DNA of 64,000 nucleotides, taken from positions 1-64,000 of the forward strand of contig NZ_LS999833.1 in NCBI RefSeq assembly GCF_900537175.1, read 5' to 3'. The notes under the pieces were generated by a model, which had not been told where the DNA came from, did no database searches, and saw only the letters and a list, made by a program, of their open reading frames with translations. Source of the DNA: Lentilitoribacter sp. Alg239-R112 (lineage in GTDB: Bacteria; Pseudomonadota; Alphaproteobacteria; Rhizobiales; Rhizobiaceae). How positions within the stretch are numbered: the stretch's first letter is position 1; each line of letters begins with the position of its first letter. Below, piece by piece: positions 43,634-51,795 of the stretch. The position numbers and the translations under genes are program-made.

Positions 43634-44854
43634 ATGAAACTGAATAATTCCGAAGAGAGCTACGGCCTCATTCATCAGGCTCTACATTGGGCCACCGCAT
43701 TACTCATTTTATCCTTGCTCCCTATGGGCGTTTATATGCATGAATTGCCGATGCAAAACACTGCGCAGATCAATGATAAAGTCTGGTTGTACTCCCTACA
43801 TAAGACCCTTGGTATTTCAGCCTTAACAGTTGCCGTTTTACGCATCATTTGGGCAAAATCCCAGCCCCATCCTCGCCCGCTTCATGGTGGCATGGAAGGT
43901 TTTGCTGCAAGTACCGTTCATAACCTTTTATATGTCGCAATCATTGCCATGCCCGTGATGGGCTGGCTGCACCATGCGGCGGCCGAAGGGTTTGCACCTA
44001 TCTGGTGGCCCTTGTCGCAAGACCTGCCTTTTATTCCTAAAAGCGTCGAACTTTCCAATTTCTTCAAAACCGCGCATTTCATCACCGGTATTGTGCTTGT
44101 CGTATCGTTATTTTTGCATATCGCTGGCGCGATCAAACACGTCGTAATAGATAAAGATGATACGCTGTCTCGCATGGTTCCTGGTGTTTATCAGGAAACG
44201 GGCCAATTACCTGTAGAACAACCTAAGTCTGCTTCACCAAAATTAGTAGCGTTATTAGCTATTGTGGTAGCCATTGCCGCGGTATTCATTGTTGATAACA
44301 TCAATACACCCGCAACCAAGCAAGTAGAAACAGCTAATGCCAGTTCTAACAACGCAGAACAAGCAATTGAAGGCGCTTGGGTCATCGATTATGCATCTTC
44401 CGAATTGGCAATTTCGGTTACCCAACTCGGCACGCCCATCAAAGGCATATTTAGTGACTGGTCAGCTGATGTCGTGTTCGATCCAGAGGACCCTGAAAAT
44501 GGGTTTATTACAGCTAGCGTTGGCATTGCTTCTCTCAGCCTTGGCGATGTTTCTGAACGAGCCATATCAGCTGAGTTTTTAGGTGCAGAAGCAAACCCAA
44601 AAGCCTCCTTCATCTCAGAAGACATTACAAAGACCGAAACAGGCTTTGCGGCCCAAGGCATCATGACACTTGCAGGTGTTGCACAGGATTTCACAATCGA
44701 GTTCACTTTCGATGAAACAGATGGCAAGGCAAATGTATCAGCCACAGGTAAAATCCAACGACTTGATTTTAAAATCGGTGAAACTTTTGCAGATGATTCC
44801 AGTGTGGGACGCAGTATTGACTTGAATATCGCGATTGACGCAACCCGTCCTTGA
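43634..44854 (+). CDS. Cytochrome b561 fused to a YceI domain
   Basis: 406 residues. The first 190 residues are a four-helix cytochrome b561 with His residues for two hemes (LIHQALHWATA; YSLHKTLG; HHAAAEG; FLHIAGAIKH). A fifth membrane span (about 198-215) and a linker lead to a periplasmic YceI domain (about 245-405; IDYASSELAISVTQLGTPIKGIFSDW). The fusion links quinone-reactive heme to a lipid-binding barrel. It follows the stand-alone yceI gene and is probably involved in quinone redox or superoxide oxidation. Confidence 0.85.
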   Translation: MKLNNSEESYGLIHQALHWATALLILSLLPMGVYMHELPMQNTAQINDKVWLYSLHKTLGISALTVAVLRIIWAKSQPHPRPLHGGMEGFAASTVHNLLYVAIIAMPVMGWLHHAAAEGFAPIWWPLSQDLPFIPKSVELSNFFKTAHFITGIVLVVSLFLHIAGAIKHVVIDKDDTLSRMVPGVYQETGQLPVEQPKSASPKLVALLAIVVAIAAVFIVDNINTPATKQVETANASSNNAEQAIEGAWVIDYASSELAISVTQLGTPIKGIFSDWSADVVFDPEDPENGFITASVGIASLSLGDVSERAISAEFLGAEANPKASFISEDITKTETGFAAQGIMTLAGVAQDFTIEFTFDETDGKANVSATGKIQRLDFKIGETFADDSSVGRSIDLNIAIDATRP

Positions 44855-44893
44855 TGCAACCTTAGCTCTGGTTCTTTACCGCCGGAGTTAAGA

Positions 44894-45208
44894 TTGTCTG
44901 ATTTGCAAAACACAATTGTTAAATGTACTTGGATTATCTTAGTAACAATAGCTTTGATTGTTTCTGTTTTTCGGTGCATTCTTGTACCAATTGGTACTTA
45001 TCTAAGCGTATCAAGTGTCTATTTCACATTCCCCAGCATCGCGTTCTACTCAATACTTGGCATTCCAATTATGTTCGTTTTGTTACTCTATGTAATCAAA
45101 CGTTTTAAAATGAGTGTTCAGCAAACGGAATTTGTCGTTATGTTAATTTCATTCACGGTAGTACTAAGCCAAGTCTACCTTGGAATTTTGGCAGTAATAC
45201 ACACATAG
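44894..45208 (+). CDS. Small three-span membrane protein
   Basis: 104 residues with three hydrophobic segments (IILVTIALIVSVF; FYSILGIPIMFVLLLYVI; FVVMLISFTVVLSQVYLGIL). The start is TTG 44894, supported by GGAG six bases upstream. No family recognised. It sits between the b561-YceI gene and the Dabb gene on the same strand and may be cotranscribed with them. Confidence 0.55.
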   Translation: MSDLQNTIVKCTWIILVTIALIVSVFRCILVPIGTYLSVSSVYFTFPSIAFYSILGIPIMFVLLLYVIKRFKMSVQQTEFVVMLISFTVVLSQVYLGILAVIHT

Positions 45209-45216
45209 GGTTCCCC

Positions 45217-45525
45217 ATGATTCGGCATTGCGTATTTCTAAACTTCAAAGACGATGTAACTGAAAACGATAAGCAGCAGCTCTATGGTCAGCTTGCAGCT
45301 CTTAAGGATATTATTCCGGGACAAGTTGCTGACCACTATGGTCCAAGTGCCAGCCCAGAAGGCATGGAACATGGTTTTACCGATGGTTTCATCATGGACT
45401 TTAAAGATACCGAGGCGCGTGATGCGTATTTAGTGCATCCCGAGCATCAAAAAGCGGGTGCGGCACTGGTGGCTGCGTGTAGGGACGGTGCAAATGGCAT
45501 TCTCGTCTTTGATCTGGAAATATGA
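45217..45525 (+). CDS. Dabb (stress-responsive alpha/beta barrel) protein
   Basis: 102 residues of the Dabb fold: MIRHCVFLNFKDDVTEND at the start, DHYGPSASPEG, FIMDFKDTEARDAYLVHPEHQ and a hydrophobic last strand. The conserved His in the first strand and HPEHQ segment are present. Dabb proteins form dimeric barrels; most are of unknown role. It follows the membrane protein by eight bases. Confidence 0.82.
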   Translation: MIRHCVFLNFKDDVTENDKQQLYGQLAALKDIIPGQVADHYGPSASPEGMEHGFTDGFIMDFKDTEARDAYLVHPEHQKAGAALVAACRDGANGILVFDLEI

Positions 45526-45574
45526 CCTTACCTGTTGGTTTCGACCAGTCATTACGCAGTCTCTCACAGACAAC

Positions 45575-45601
45575 AAAAAACCCCGCTATTTCTAGCGGGG
45601 T
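45575..45601 (-). terminator. Terminator of the DUF1127 gene
   Basis: ACCCCGCTA and TAGCGGGGT with a four-base loop; on the minus strand it continues as TTTTTGTTG. It lies 73 bases after the DUF1127 stop. Confidence 0.75.
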
Positions 45602-45673
45602 CAGACATTTTAAGGAGCTAAATGTCTTCTAGTCAATTATGGCTTGACTATAGTGGCACTTAAACTCGGATCG

Positions 45674-45820
45674 TCAAGCGTTGTGAGGGTTTCTTACAAC
45701 TGCTTCGATGCCTGAACGAGTTAGACCGATGTCGTCAAGTTGACGAGGTGTCATGCCGTTTAGAAGATTGCGTGTTTCGCGTTGTTGTTTCCAATTACGA
45801 ACTTTATTCAAGATATTCAT
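45674..45820 (-). CDS. DUF1127 miniprotein
   Basis: 48 residues, ATG 45820, with GGAG upstream. The sequence has the family pattern: an N-terminal Arg/Gln helix (NWKQQRETRNLLNGM), then TPRQLDDIGLTRSGIEAV. Arg-rich DUF1127 proteins are common in Alphaproteobacteria and take part in RNA turnover, small-RNA maturation and phosphate or stress responses. The gene has its own terminator, so it is a single-gene unit. Confidence 0.9.
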   Translation of the reverse strand: MNILNKVRNWKQQRETRNLLNGMTPRQLDDIGLTRSGIEAVVRNPHNA

Positions 45821-46085
45821 TTTAATTCTCCTTATGCCCCGATTTTCGGGTGATCAAAGATCAATTTGTTTCAAGTATTTTGGGAACAATGATTGTTTCC
45901 TGATTTGATATATGCGCTTGGAGGGTCGTTTTTACCAGAGATAAGATTGCACATTAGATATGCAGTTTCTGCATGTCTTTGCCTTATTAATAGCCATAGT
46001 AAAAGACTGTTGCTTTTCTCTATTGATTCTTAACACATTTCCGCCGTTATATAGTTTACAATACGTTTAGCTGGGAGGCGAGGAA

Positions 46086-46682
46086 ATGACATCAATCTTC
46101 AAAATCATATTATTGACGGGAACGCTGGTATTCGGGGCTTCTGGCACGAAAGCAGGCAATATAGATGGCAAATGGTTTTTGCACGAATTTGGCGAGTTAC
46201 GCGCCTATCATGGTGACTTTTTAAATGTGTGCTCAGGAACTGGATTTCGCTCATGCAGAACAGTACAATATGGCTTTAAAGCCGGAGACAATGATAGATT
46301 TTTTGGCAGTAGCCGGTTAAGCATAGCGCGAACATTAGGCGGCGGCAGTAGTGGCGTTTCCGGACCGCCTCAATACACGATTGAGTTTTTTGTAAGAAAC
46401 CTTCCCGACGACCTAAAAGGACCAATTACGCTATCCATAGATGGCAAAATTTTTCAGCTTGAGGACAAAGACTGGCAGATGGGAAGTCCTGAAGGTTATA
46501 ATGTGTCTGAAACTATTTCGCTCATCAATCCGACGCAAATAGATGAATTAATTGTCGCGATGCGAAAGGGTAATTCAATACGTTTCCTTTATGAAGGCTG
46601 GAAGGAAACACGGTTTCAGCTTCGGGGAATATCAAACGCACTTGATGCAATTGAGAAGCAGATAAAGCTACCCTCGTCATAA
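46086..46682 (+). CDS. Periplasmic protein of unknown function
   Basis: 198 residues with a signal peptide ending near TKAGN. The mature part has one Cys pair (CSGTGFRSCRTV), beta-strand-rich sequence, and a C-terminal FQLRGISNALDAIEKQ helix resembling the end of IalB/DUF1176-like proteins. GGGAGG lies seven bases upstream of the ATG. No enzymatic motif is visible. Confidence 0.65.
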   Translation: MTSIFKIILLTGTLVFGASGTKAGNIDGKWFLHEFGELRAYHGDFLNVCSGTGFRSCRTVQYGFKAGDNDRFFGSSRLSIARTLGGGSSGVSGPPQYTIEFFVRNLPDDLKGPITLSIDGKIFQLEDKDWQMGSPEGYNVSETISLINPTQIDELIVAMRKGNSIRFLYEGWKETRFQLRGISNALDAIEKQIKLPSS

Positions 46683-46742
46683 TTTTTAAGATGTTTAGCG
46701 CGCGATATTGACGCTTTTATTTAACAGGCGTAGAGCTGTGCC

Positions 46743-47684
46743 ATGAATTATCTTAAAATGCTCATCATACGCTCCTGGCGCATATTCATCGCACTTGCCA
46801 AAATCATGATACCCATCATGATTATTGTGCGAATACTAGACCAGTACGGCTTTTCTGAAGCTATTGGCGAGTTTATTGGCCCTGCACTTGAAATTGTGGG
46901 CCTTCCTGCTGAGGCTGGCATTGTCTGGGCGGCGGCGCTTGTCTCCAGTCTTTATGGTGGTGTGGCAGCTACGATCACGTTAGCACCGACAATGGATCTC
47001 AATGTTGGTCAGATGAGCGTTCTGGCATCTATGATGCTGTTTGCACATGGCTTGCCCATAGAACAGGCTATTGTCCATAAAGCGGGCGCAAATTTCTTTG
47101 TCACATGCTTCCTGCGCATACTAGCTGCGATTCTTTATGGTATTATCGCATTCATGGTCATTTCTCATTTCCAAATTCTACAAGAACCCATGAGCATTGG
47201 TTGGCTACCAGATGGGCTTAACAGCACGAGCTGGTCGGAATGGACCTATGCAACGGCCAAGTCACTCGTGATGATCTTCCTCATTGTTGTGGCACTTATG
47301 ATGCTCATGGACGGTGTTGAAAAAACGGGCATTGATAAGTTGATCAGTCTTATCTTGGCCCCCATCCATAAATTTATGAGCATCCGTCGCGAACTTGCCC
47401 CTATCACCACTGTTGGCCTTCTTATGGGGCTCACGTTCGGCGGCGGTCTGTTGATTGAACGTTCGAAAAACGGATCAATCACCAAGCGGGAACTGTTTCT
47501 CACACTTTCATTTCTCTCCCTATTCCATGCGGTAATTGAAGATACGCTCCTCATGGTGGCACTCGGAGCCGATATCTGGGTAATTCTTGCTGGTCGCGGT
47601 GTGTTTTCAGTCATCTTCATCGCTGCTTTGGCCCGCATATTGCTAATGAAACCAAAATCTGTTGCAAAACCGATAAACAGCTAA
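46743..47684 (+). CDS. Nucleoside-recognition (Gate) domain membrane protein
   Basis: 313 residues with about eight membrane spans. The Gate-domain pattern is seen twice: IVWAAALVSSLYGGVAATI and MGLTFGGGLLIERSKNG, each with small-residue turns. Proteins of this family resemble nucleoside transporters and spore-maturation SpmA/SpmB proteins. Their true substrate is not established. It lies 60 bases after the periplasmic protein gene and may be cotranscribed. Confidence 0.78.
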   Translation: MNYLKMLIIRSWRIFIALAKIMIPIMIIVRILDQYGFSEAIGEFIGPALEIVGLPAEAGIVWAAALVSSLYGGVAATITLAPTMDLNVGQMSVLASMMLFAHGLPIEQAIVHKAGANFFVTCFLRILAAILYGIIAFMVISHFQILQEPMSIGWLPDGLNSTSWSEWTYATAKSLVMIFLIVVALMMLMDGVEKTGIDKLISLILAPIHKFMSIRRELAPITTVGLLMGLTFGGGLLIERSKNGSITKRELFLTLSFLSLFHAVIEDTLLMVALGADIWVILAGRGVFSVIFIAALARILLMKPKSVAKPINS

Positions 47685-47808
47685 GTACAGTTACAATATA
47701 AAAATGCACGCGGCAGCTACGGCCTCACGGTAATCTTAGCCTGGCCCCGTGACATTCAGCATATTTCCTGCCACGATGACCCTATATAACAATAGGAGTA
47801 ATTGCGAA

Positions 47809-48300
47809 ATGAGATCATCAATTTGTTTCATACTGCTTTGTTTCTCTTATATTGCATCAGCGGCCAGCTCTCAGGCATCTGAAACACCCAAATCAGGTAA
47901 AGTTGCGACTTATAAAAACTGGTCCGTCTATGTTCTGGAAGGCCCAAAAACATGTTGGGTAGAGGCTATCCTCAATGAACATGGAGCAGAAAGTCGTCTC
48001 CGTTTTACCTATTTTCCGGACGGAGGAAAACGCGAACCTAGTTACTATACCAGCAACAAACAAATTGAGAGCGGTAAGCTTATTATCGGGCGCAATGCTT
48101 GGGATCTGCTTTCTATAAAAACCGACACGTCATGGGTAAAACCCGAAGATGATATCGACGTTTTTGGTGGCCTTTGGACTGGCGTCAATGCGACTGTCGA
48201 GATTACGACCACCGCCGGACACGTGGAGCCCGTTAAATTATTCTCATTAAGTGGTTTTGCTGCTGCATCTCGTGATGCTCAACGACGCTGCGGGATGTAG
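47809..48300 (+). CDS. Periplasmic IalB-like protein
   Basis: 163 residues with a signal peptide ending near ASAASSQA. The mature part begins with YKNWSVYVLEGPKTCWVEA, similar to the opening W-x-V-x-C block of invasion-associated locus B proteins, but only one of the usual Cys residues is in that block; the second Cys is in RRCGM at the end. ATG 47809 is chosen for the signal peptide and the upstream AGGAG. Confidence 0.65.
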   Translation: MRSSICFILLCFSYIASAASSQASETPKSGKVATYKNWSVYVLEGPKTCWVEAILNEHGAESRLRFTYFPDGGKREPSYYTSNKQIESGKLIIGRNAWDLLSIKTDTSWVKPEDDIDVFGGLWTGVNATVEITTTAGHVEPVKLFSLSGFAAASRDAQRRCGM

Positions 48301-48466
48301 GCGCTGTCAACTCAATTTTATGTCGTTGATTTTGTAGCGCTAATTCGACCTATATAGCAATGTCTTAATATGAATGCTTTCCGGCTGAATTCGGCTGGTA
48401 TTTAGCCAATATTTAAGCTAGGTTTCGCGCAGAATTTTCCAAAACATAGATAATTCCGAGGATATA

Positions 48467-49369
48467 ATGAGCGCCAAAATTATTGATGGAACTGCATTTT
48501 CAGCAAAAGTTCGCGGACAAGTCGCACAGTATGTGACCAAGCTAAAAGCGGAGCATAACATCACACCTGGCCTTGCGGTAATTTTGGTCGGACAGGACCC
48601 CGCATCAGAAGTCTATGTGCGCAATAAGGGCGTACAGACTATTGAAGCTGGTATGAATTCTTATGAACACAAGTTGGATGCAAGCACTTCTGAAGAGGAC
48701 TTGTTGACACTTATTACTAAGCTCAACAATGACCCCGCCGTGCATGGCATCTTATGCCAGCTTCCCCTGCCCGATCACTTGAATGAAGATTTGGTAATCA
48801 ACTCAATTTCACCCGCAAAAGATGTTGATGGATTTCACATCTCAAATGTCGGCCTTCTTGGTACGGGGCAAAAATCCATGGTCCCTTGTACCCCGCTCGG
48901 TTGTTTGATGATGCTACGTGATTATCATGGCTCGCTATCTGGCCTTAATGCTGTGGTCGTTGGTCGCTCTAATATTGTGGGCAAGCCGATGGCAAACTTG
49001 TTGTTGCGCGACAGTTGCACGGTAACTATCGCTCATTCTCGCACCAAAAACATCAAAGAGCTTTGCAAATCCGCCGACATTGTGGTGGCCGCTGTTGGCC
49101 GGCCTGAGATGATAACTGGCGAGTATATTGGTAAAGGCGCAACCGTCATTGATGTGGGTATCAACCGCATCCCTGCACCAGAACGTGGGGAAGGCAAAAT
49201 GCGTCTTGTGGGTGATGTCCATTTTGAAAGCGCAAGTAAGGTTGCCGGAGCAATTACGCCTGTTCCAGGCGGTGTCGGGCCAATGACCATTGCATGCTTG
49301 TTGGCAAACACACTGACCGCCTGCACGCGAGCACATGGATTACCTGAACCAGAAGGTCTGACAGCATAG
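48467..49369 (+). CDS. folD: Bifunctional methylenetetrahydrofolate dehydrogenase/cyclohydrolase
   Basis: 300 residues. FolD signatures are all visible: [14 protein letters not shown] with the catalytic Tyr-x-x-x-Lys, [34 protein letters not shown] (NADP loop) and [15 protein letters not shown] at the end. It interconverts methylene-, methenyl- and formyl-tetrahydrofolate in the cytosol for purine, Met and formyl-Met synthesis. GAGG precedes the ATG. It converges with the GNAT gene, with three bases between the stops. Confidence 0.95.
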   Translation: MSAKIIDGTAFSAKVRGQVAQYVTKLKAEHNITPGLAVILVGQDPASEVYVRNKGVQTIEAGMNSYEHKLDASTSEEDLLTLITKLNNDPAVHGILCQLPLPDHLNEDLVINSISPAKDVDGFHISNVGLLGTGQKSMVPCTPLGCLMMLRDYHGSLSGLNAVVVGRSNIVGKPMANLLLRDSCTVTIAHSRTKNIKELCKSADIVVAAVGRPEMITGEYIGKGATVIDVGINRIPAPERGEGKMRLVGDVHFESASKVAGAITPVPGGVGPMTIACLLANTLTACTRAHGLPEPEGLTA

Positions 49370-49372
49370 AAG

Positions 49373-49837
49373 CTATTTACGATATAGTTTTGCCATCTCA
49401 GCAGTTGGTCGCCATCCAATCTGCTCATAAACAGGTCGAGCCGCAGATGTCGAATGCAAGATAGCGTATTGAATATCGCGTTCCTTGAATTCGTTGTCAG
49501 CAAGTCGCATTAGATTTTTCGCAATACCCTGTTTTCGATATTTGGGATCTACAAATAGATTTAACACATATCCACGACGACCATCTTCTGGATGTGACGG
49601 ATGTGGCGGCCAATCCAATTCCATCAGGCCGACACCGGCGATCGGTGTTTGGTCATCGGAACTTATGAACCCAAAATATGTTTCGTCTTTCAACCTTGGT
49701 TCTAACCATTTACGGAACGAGGTATCCATAGCGGTCAACTCATGCTCGGTGCGCCGCCCACCATCGGTGAACATTGCTACTCTGTGCTGACAAATTAGAT
49801 CCAAATCTTCTTGATTTATTTTACGTGTATCAATCAT
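49373..49837 (-). CDS. GNAT-family N-acetyltransferase
   Basis: About 154 residues. The acetyl-CoA binding motif A is clear: VLNLFVDPKYRKQGIAKNLM (R/Q-x-x-G-x-A at residue about 103), followed by AILHSTSAARPVYEQIGW. The substrate is unknown. I start at ATG 49837; a GTG at 49876 would add 13 residues without support. Confidence 0.82.
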   Translation of the reverse strand: MIDTRKINQEDLDLICQHRVAMFTDGGRRTEHELTAMDTSFRKWLEPRLKDETYFGFISSDDQTPIAGVGLMELDWPPHPSHPEDGRRGYVLNLFVDPKYRKQGIAKNLMRLADNEFKERDIQYAILHSTSAARPVYEQIGWRPTAEMAKLYRK

Positions 49838-49937
49838 ACCATCTAAGCCACCTGCCCATTCTACCAGAGAAAACACTAAAATTCAGACATCTCGCCCGAC
49901 AAAATCTATTGCAGCTTCCCCTCCCACATAATGCTCA

Positions 49938-50504
49938 TCACCCCTGCGGCATTGTCCCGGGACGAAGGTAGGCAAACATGTGTGGCACGTAATCAGCTTT
50001 TCCGAGTTCAATTTTTTGATTTCTAAGAATTGCGTATGCTGTATTAAGGTGAAAATAAAACTGAGCCAAGGCCCAGTCCCGAGCATATTGTTCACCCGTT
50101 AAATCGAAAATCATTCCAGTGGGCAGTTCAAGCGAAAGCTCACGTTCAGCACCGAGGTCGAGCGCGTCTGCATCAAGCTCACTTAAAAATGTTAAAGCGT
50201 CGGCAATCTTGTTCTCAGCATCTTTTAGCGAACCGGGCTTATCGCCAGCATTGCGACCATCGGCAGCTAATTGCATTAACGCCTCAGGCACTGGTTCTTG
50301 CTTTAGTCGATATACTGCTTCTTGCGCCTGAAAACAGACGAAACTAACTTGCGATGATAGAGGATACATATCAGGTGCAAGCCTTACGGATAGCAAAGCT
50401 TCTGCTTCCGCCTCTGGTAATTGTTTTTTCGCCTTATCAAGCCAGCCGGCAAGCCCTTTCAACATTTGAATATAGGTCGGAACAAGTAGGTTGGTTACTG
50501 ACAT
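49938..50504 (-). CDS. DUF1993-family protein
   Basis: 188 residues, mostly helical, matching DUF1993: TYIQMLKGLAGWLDKA at the start, RLAPDMYPLSSQVSFVCFQAQEA, and ARDWALAQFYFHLNTAYAILR near the end. The fold is a four-helix bundle related to DinB proteins. GAGG lies eight bases before ATG 50504. Function unknown. Confidence 0.82.
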   Translation of the reverse strand: MSVTNLLVPTYIQMLKGLAGWLDKAKKQLPEAEAEALLSVRLAPDMYPLSSQVSFVCFQAQEAVYRLKQEPVPEALMQLAADGRNAGDKPGSLKDAENKIADALTFLSELDADALDLGAERELSLELPTGMIFDLTGEQYARDWALAQFYFHLNTAYAILRNQKIELGKADYVPHMFAYLRPGTMPQG

Positions 50505-50774
50505 GGGATCGGCCTCACATTTATAAAAATTGTTTGGCTCTTTCATATCTAAATAATGCGGATAACTAAACTAAATTATATCAAATCGGTCTCGTATATG
50601 TCTATCAGACACTCAAATTCGGTTTCATCTTAAATACTATCATTCACAGCATCAGCAATCTGTACACCAACTCATTGACAAACCTACCAAGTAAATTTCG
50701 TAACGAACTCAACGGGATATTTACTTCACACTAAAAATTTCAATAAGGTATAGATATCGTGTATCTGCCCATGC

Positions 50775-51314
50775 TTACACGGACCCCAAACCTATAACTT
50801 GACTAATCTGACTCCCGATATTGGTGGCTTGGTATATGGGTCGAGGGGGTCGGCTAGTGATGTCCACTTCACGTTCAAGCCAGTTTTGCCCATGCAGAAG
50901 ATTTAAAGATTGCGACAATGCTCTGTCGGTCACAGATTGCAATTCCGATTTGATCTCGATGAAATGTCGAGGGCTTCGAGTAACAGCCAAAACAGGGACC
51001 GACCATGATTTCCTTAATATTAAACCCTCTGCCGGTGCTGGAACAGCATCAATTATCTCGGCCGCAATCCTAGCCCACTCTATTCCCTTTGGTGTTAGTC
51101 TAAATTCAGGGCGCAAGGGATGGCCATGACCGGGGTTCCTCTCCAGATGCCCCAGATCAACCAAATGATAGAGGCTGGCAACAAATGCCGTTCGGCTTGC
51201 TTTAGCCGCAGAAAGCAATGGTGCTTGTCGCCCGGGCACTCCACTATGCATCAAAGCCAATATTTTTAATGACCAAGCACGAGATGTGATCTTGACAAGT
51301 GTATTTATGTCCAT
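50775..51314 (-). CDS. HxlR-like winged-helix regulator (tandem)
   Basis: 179 residues holding two winged-helix units: the first (about 8-85; RAWSLKILALMHSGVPG...FRLTPKG) and the second (about 100-165; KSWSVPVLAVTRSPRHFIEI...LEREV) look like HxlR domains. It is divergent from the VOC gene across 40 bases that hold a perfect palindrome, so it probably controls that gene and itself. Confidence 0.75.
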   Translation of the reverse strand: MDINTLVKITSRAWSLKILALMHSGVPGRQAPLLSAAKASRTAFVASLYHLVDLGHLERNPGHGHPLRPEFRLTPKGIEWARIAAEIIDAVPAPAEGLILRKSWSVPVLAVTRSPRHFIEIKSELQSVTDRALSQSLNLLHGQNWLEREVDITSRPPRPIYQATNIGSQISQVIGLGSV

Positions 51315-51318
51315 AAAG

Positions 51319-51331
51319 TATAGTTACTATA
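51319..51331. promoter_or_regulatory. Operator-like palindrome
   Basis: TATAGTTACTATA, a 13-bp dyad with a central T, lies five bases from the regulator start and 24 from the VOC start. Confidence 0.55.
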
Positions 51332-51354
51332 TTTTTCATCAAAAGGAAATAGTT

Positions 51355-51732
51355 ATGTCAATTGTAACATTAGATAAAACAATCACAATCGCAATTTCGG
51401 TACGAGATCGCCATCTCAGCGCTGAATGGTATGCGGACAAACTTGGCTTTACGCTCAATTATCATATTGATGAAGCCGGGTGGAGCGAAATGCAAACCAA
51501 TACCGAAGGTGTTACATTGGGCCTAGGAGAACATGTCGAACCAGTTCCAGGAAACTCGGTGCCTGTATTTGGAATTTCTGACATTGCGACCGGGCGCAAA
51601 AACCTTGAAGCAGCGGGTGTTAAGTTTGATGGCGAGACTGAAACCATTGAGGGCATGGTCAGCACCGCCACATTTTACGACCCCGACGGAAATGCAATGA
51701 TGCTTGCGCAAGACCTTTCAAACAGCGGCTAG
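51355..51732 (+). CDS. VOC-family (glyoxalase-like) protein
   Basis: 125 residues with paired beta-alpha-beta-beta-beta units: ISVRDRHLSAEWYADKLGFTLNY and STATFYDPDGNAMMLAQ (the conserved D-P-D-G-N with a metal-ligand region). Such proteins include dioxygenases, glyoxalases and antibiotic-binding proteins. AAAGGAAA lies upstream of ATG 51355. Regulated, by inference, by the divergent HxlR-like protein. Confidence 0.82.
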   Translation: MSIVTLDKTITIAISVRDRHLSAEWYADKLGFTLNYHIDEAGWSEMQTNTEGVTLGLGEHVEPVPGNSVPVFGISDIATGRKNLEAAGVKFDGETETIEGMVSTATFYDPDGNAMMLAQDLSNSG

Positions 51733-51795
51733 TCTGATCCTTAAGTTCCTATTTAAACCAATATCAAATAGATCGCCCAGCGAGGTTAAAAACTA

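Noticed and set aside
49938..50546. Longer start at 50546 for the DUF1993 protein
   Set aside because: ATG 50504 has GAGG at good distance and matches the family start; the extension is Cys/Asn-rich and unsupported.
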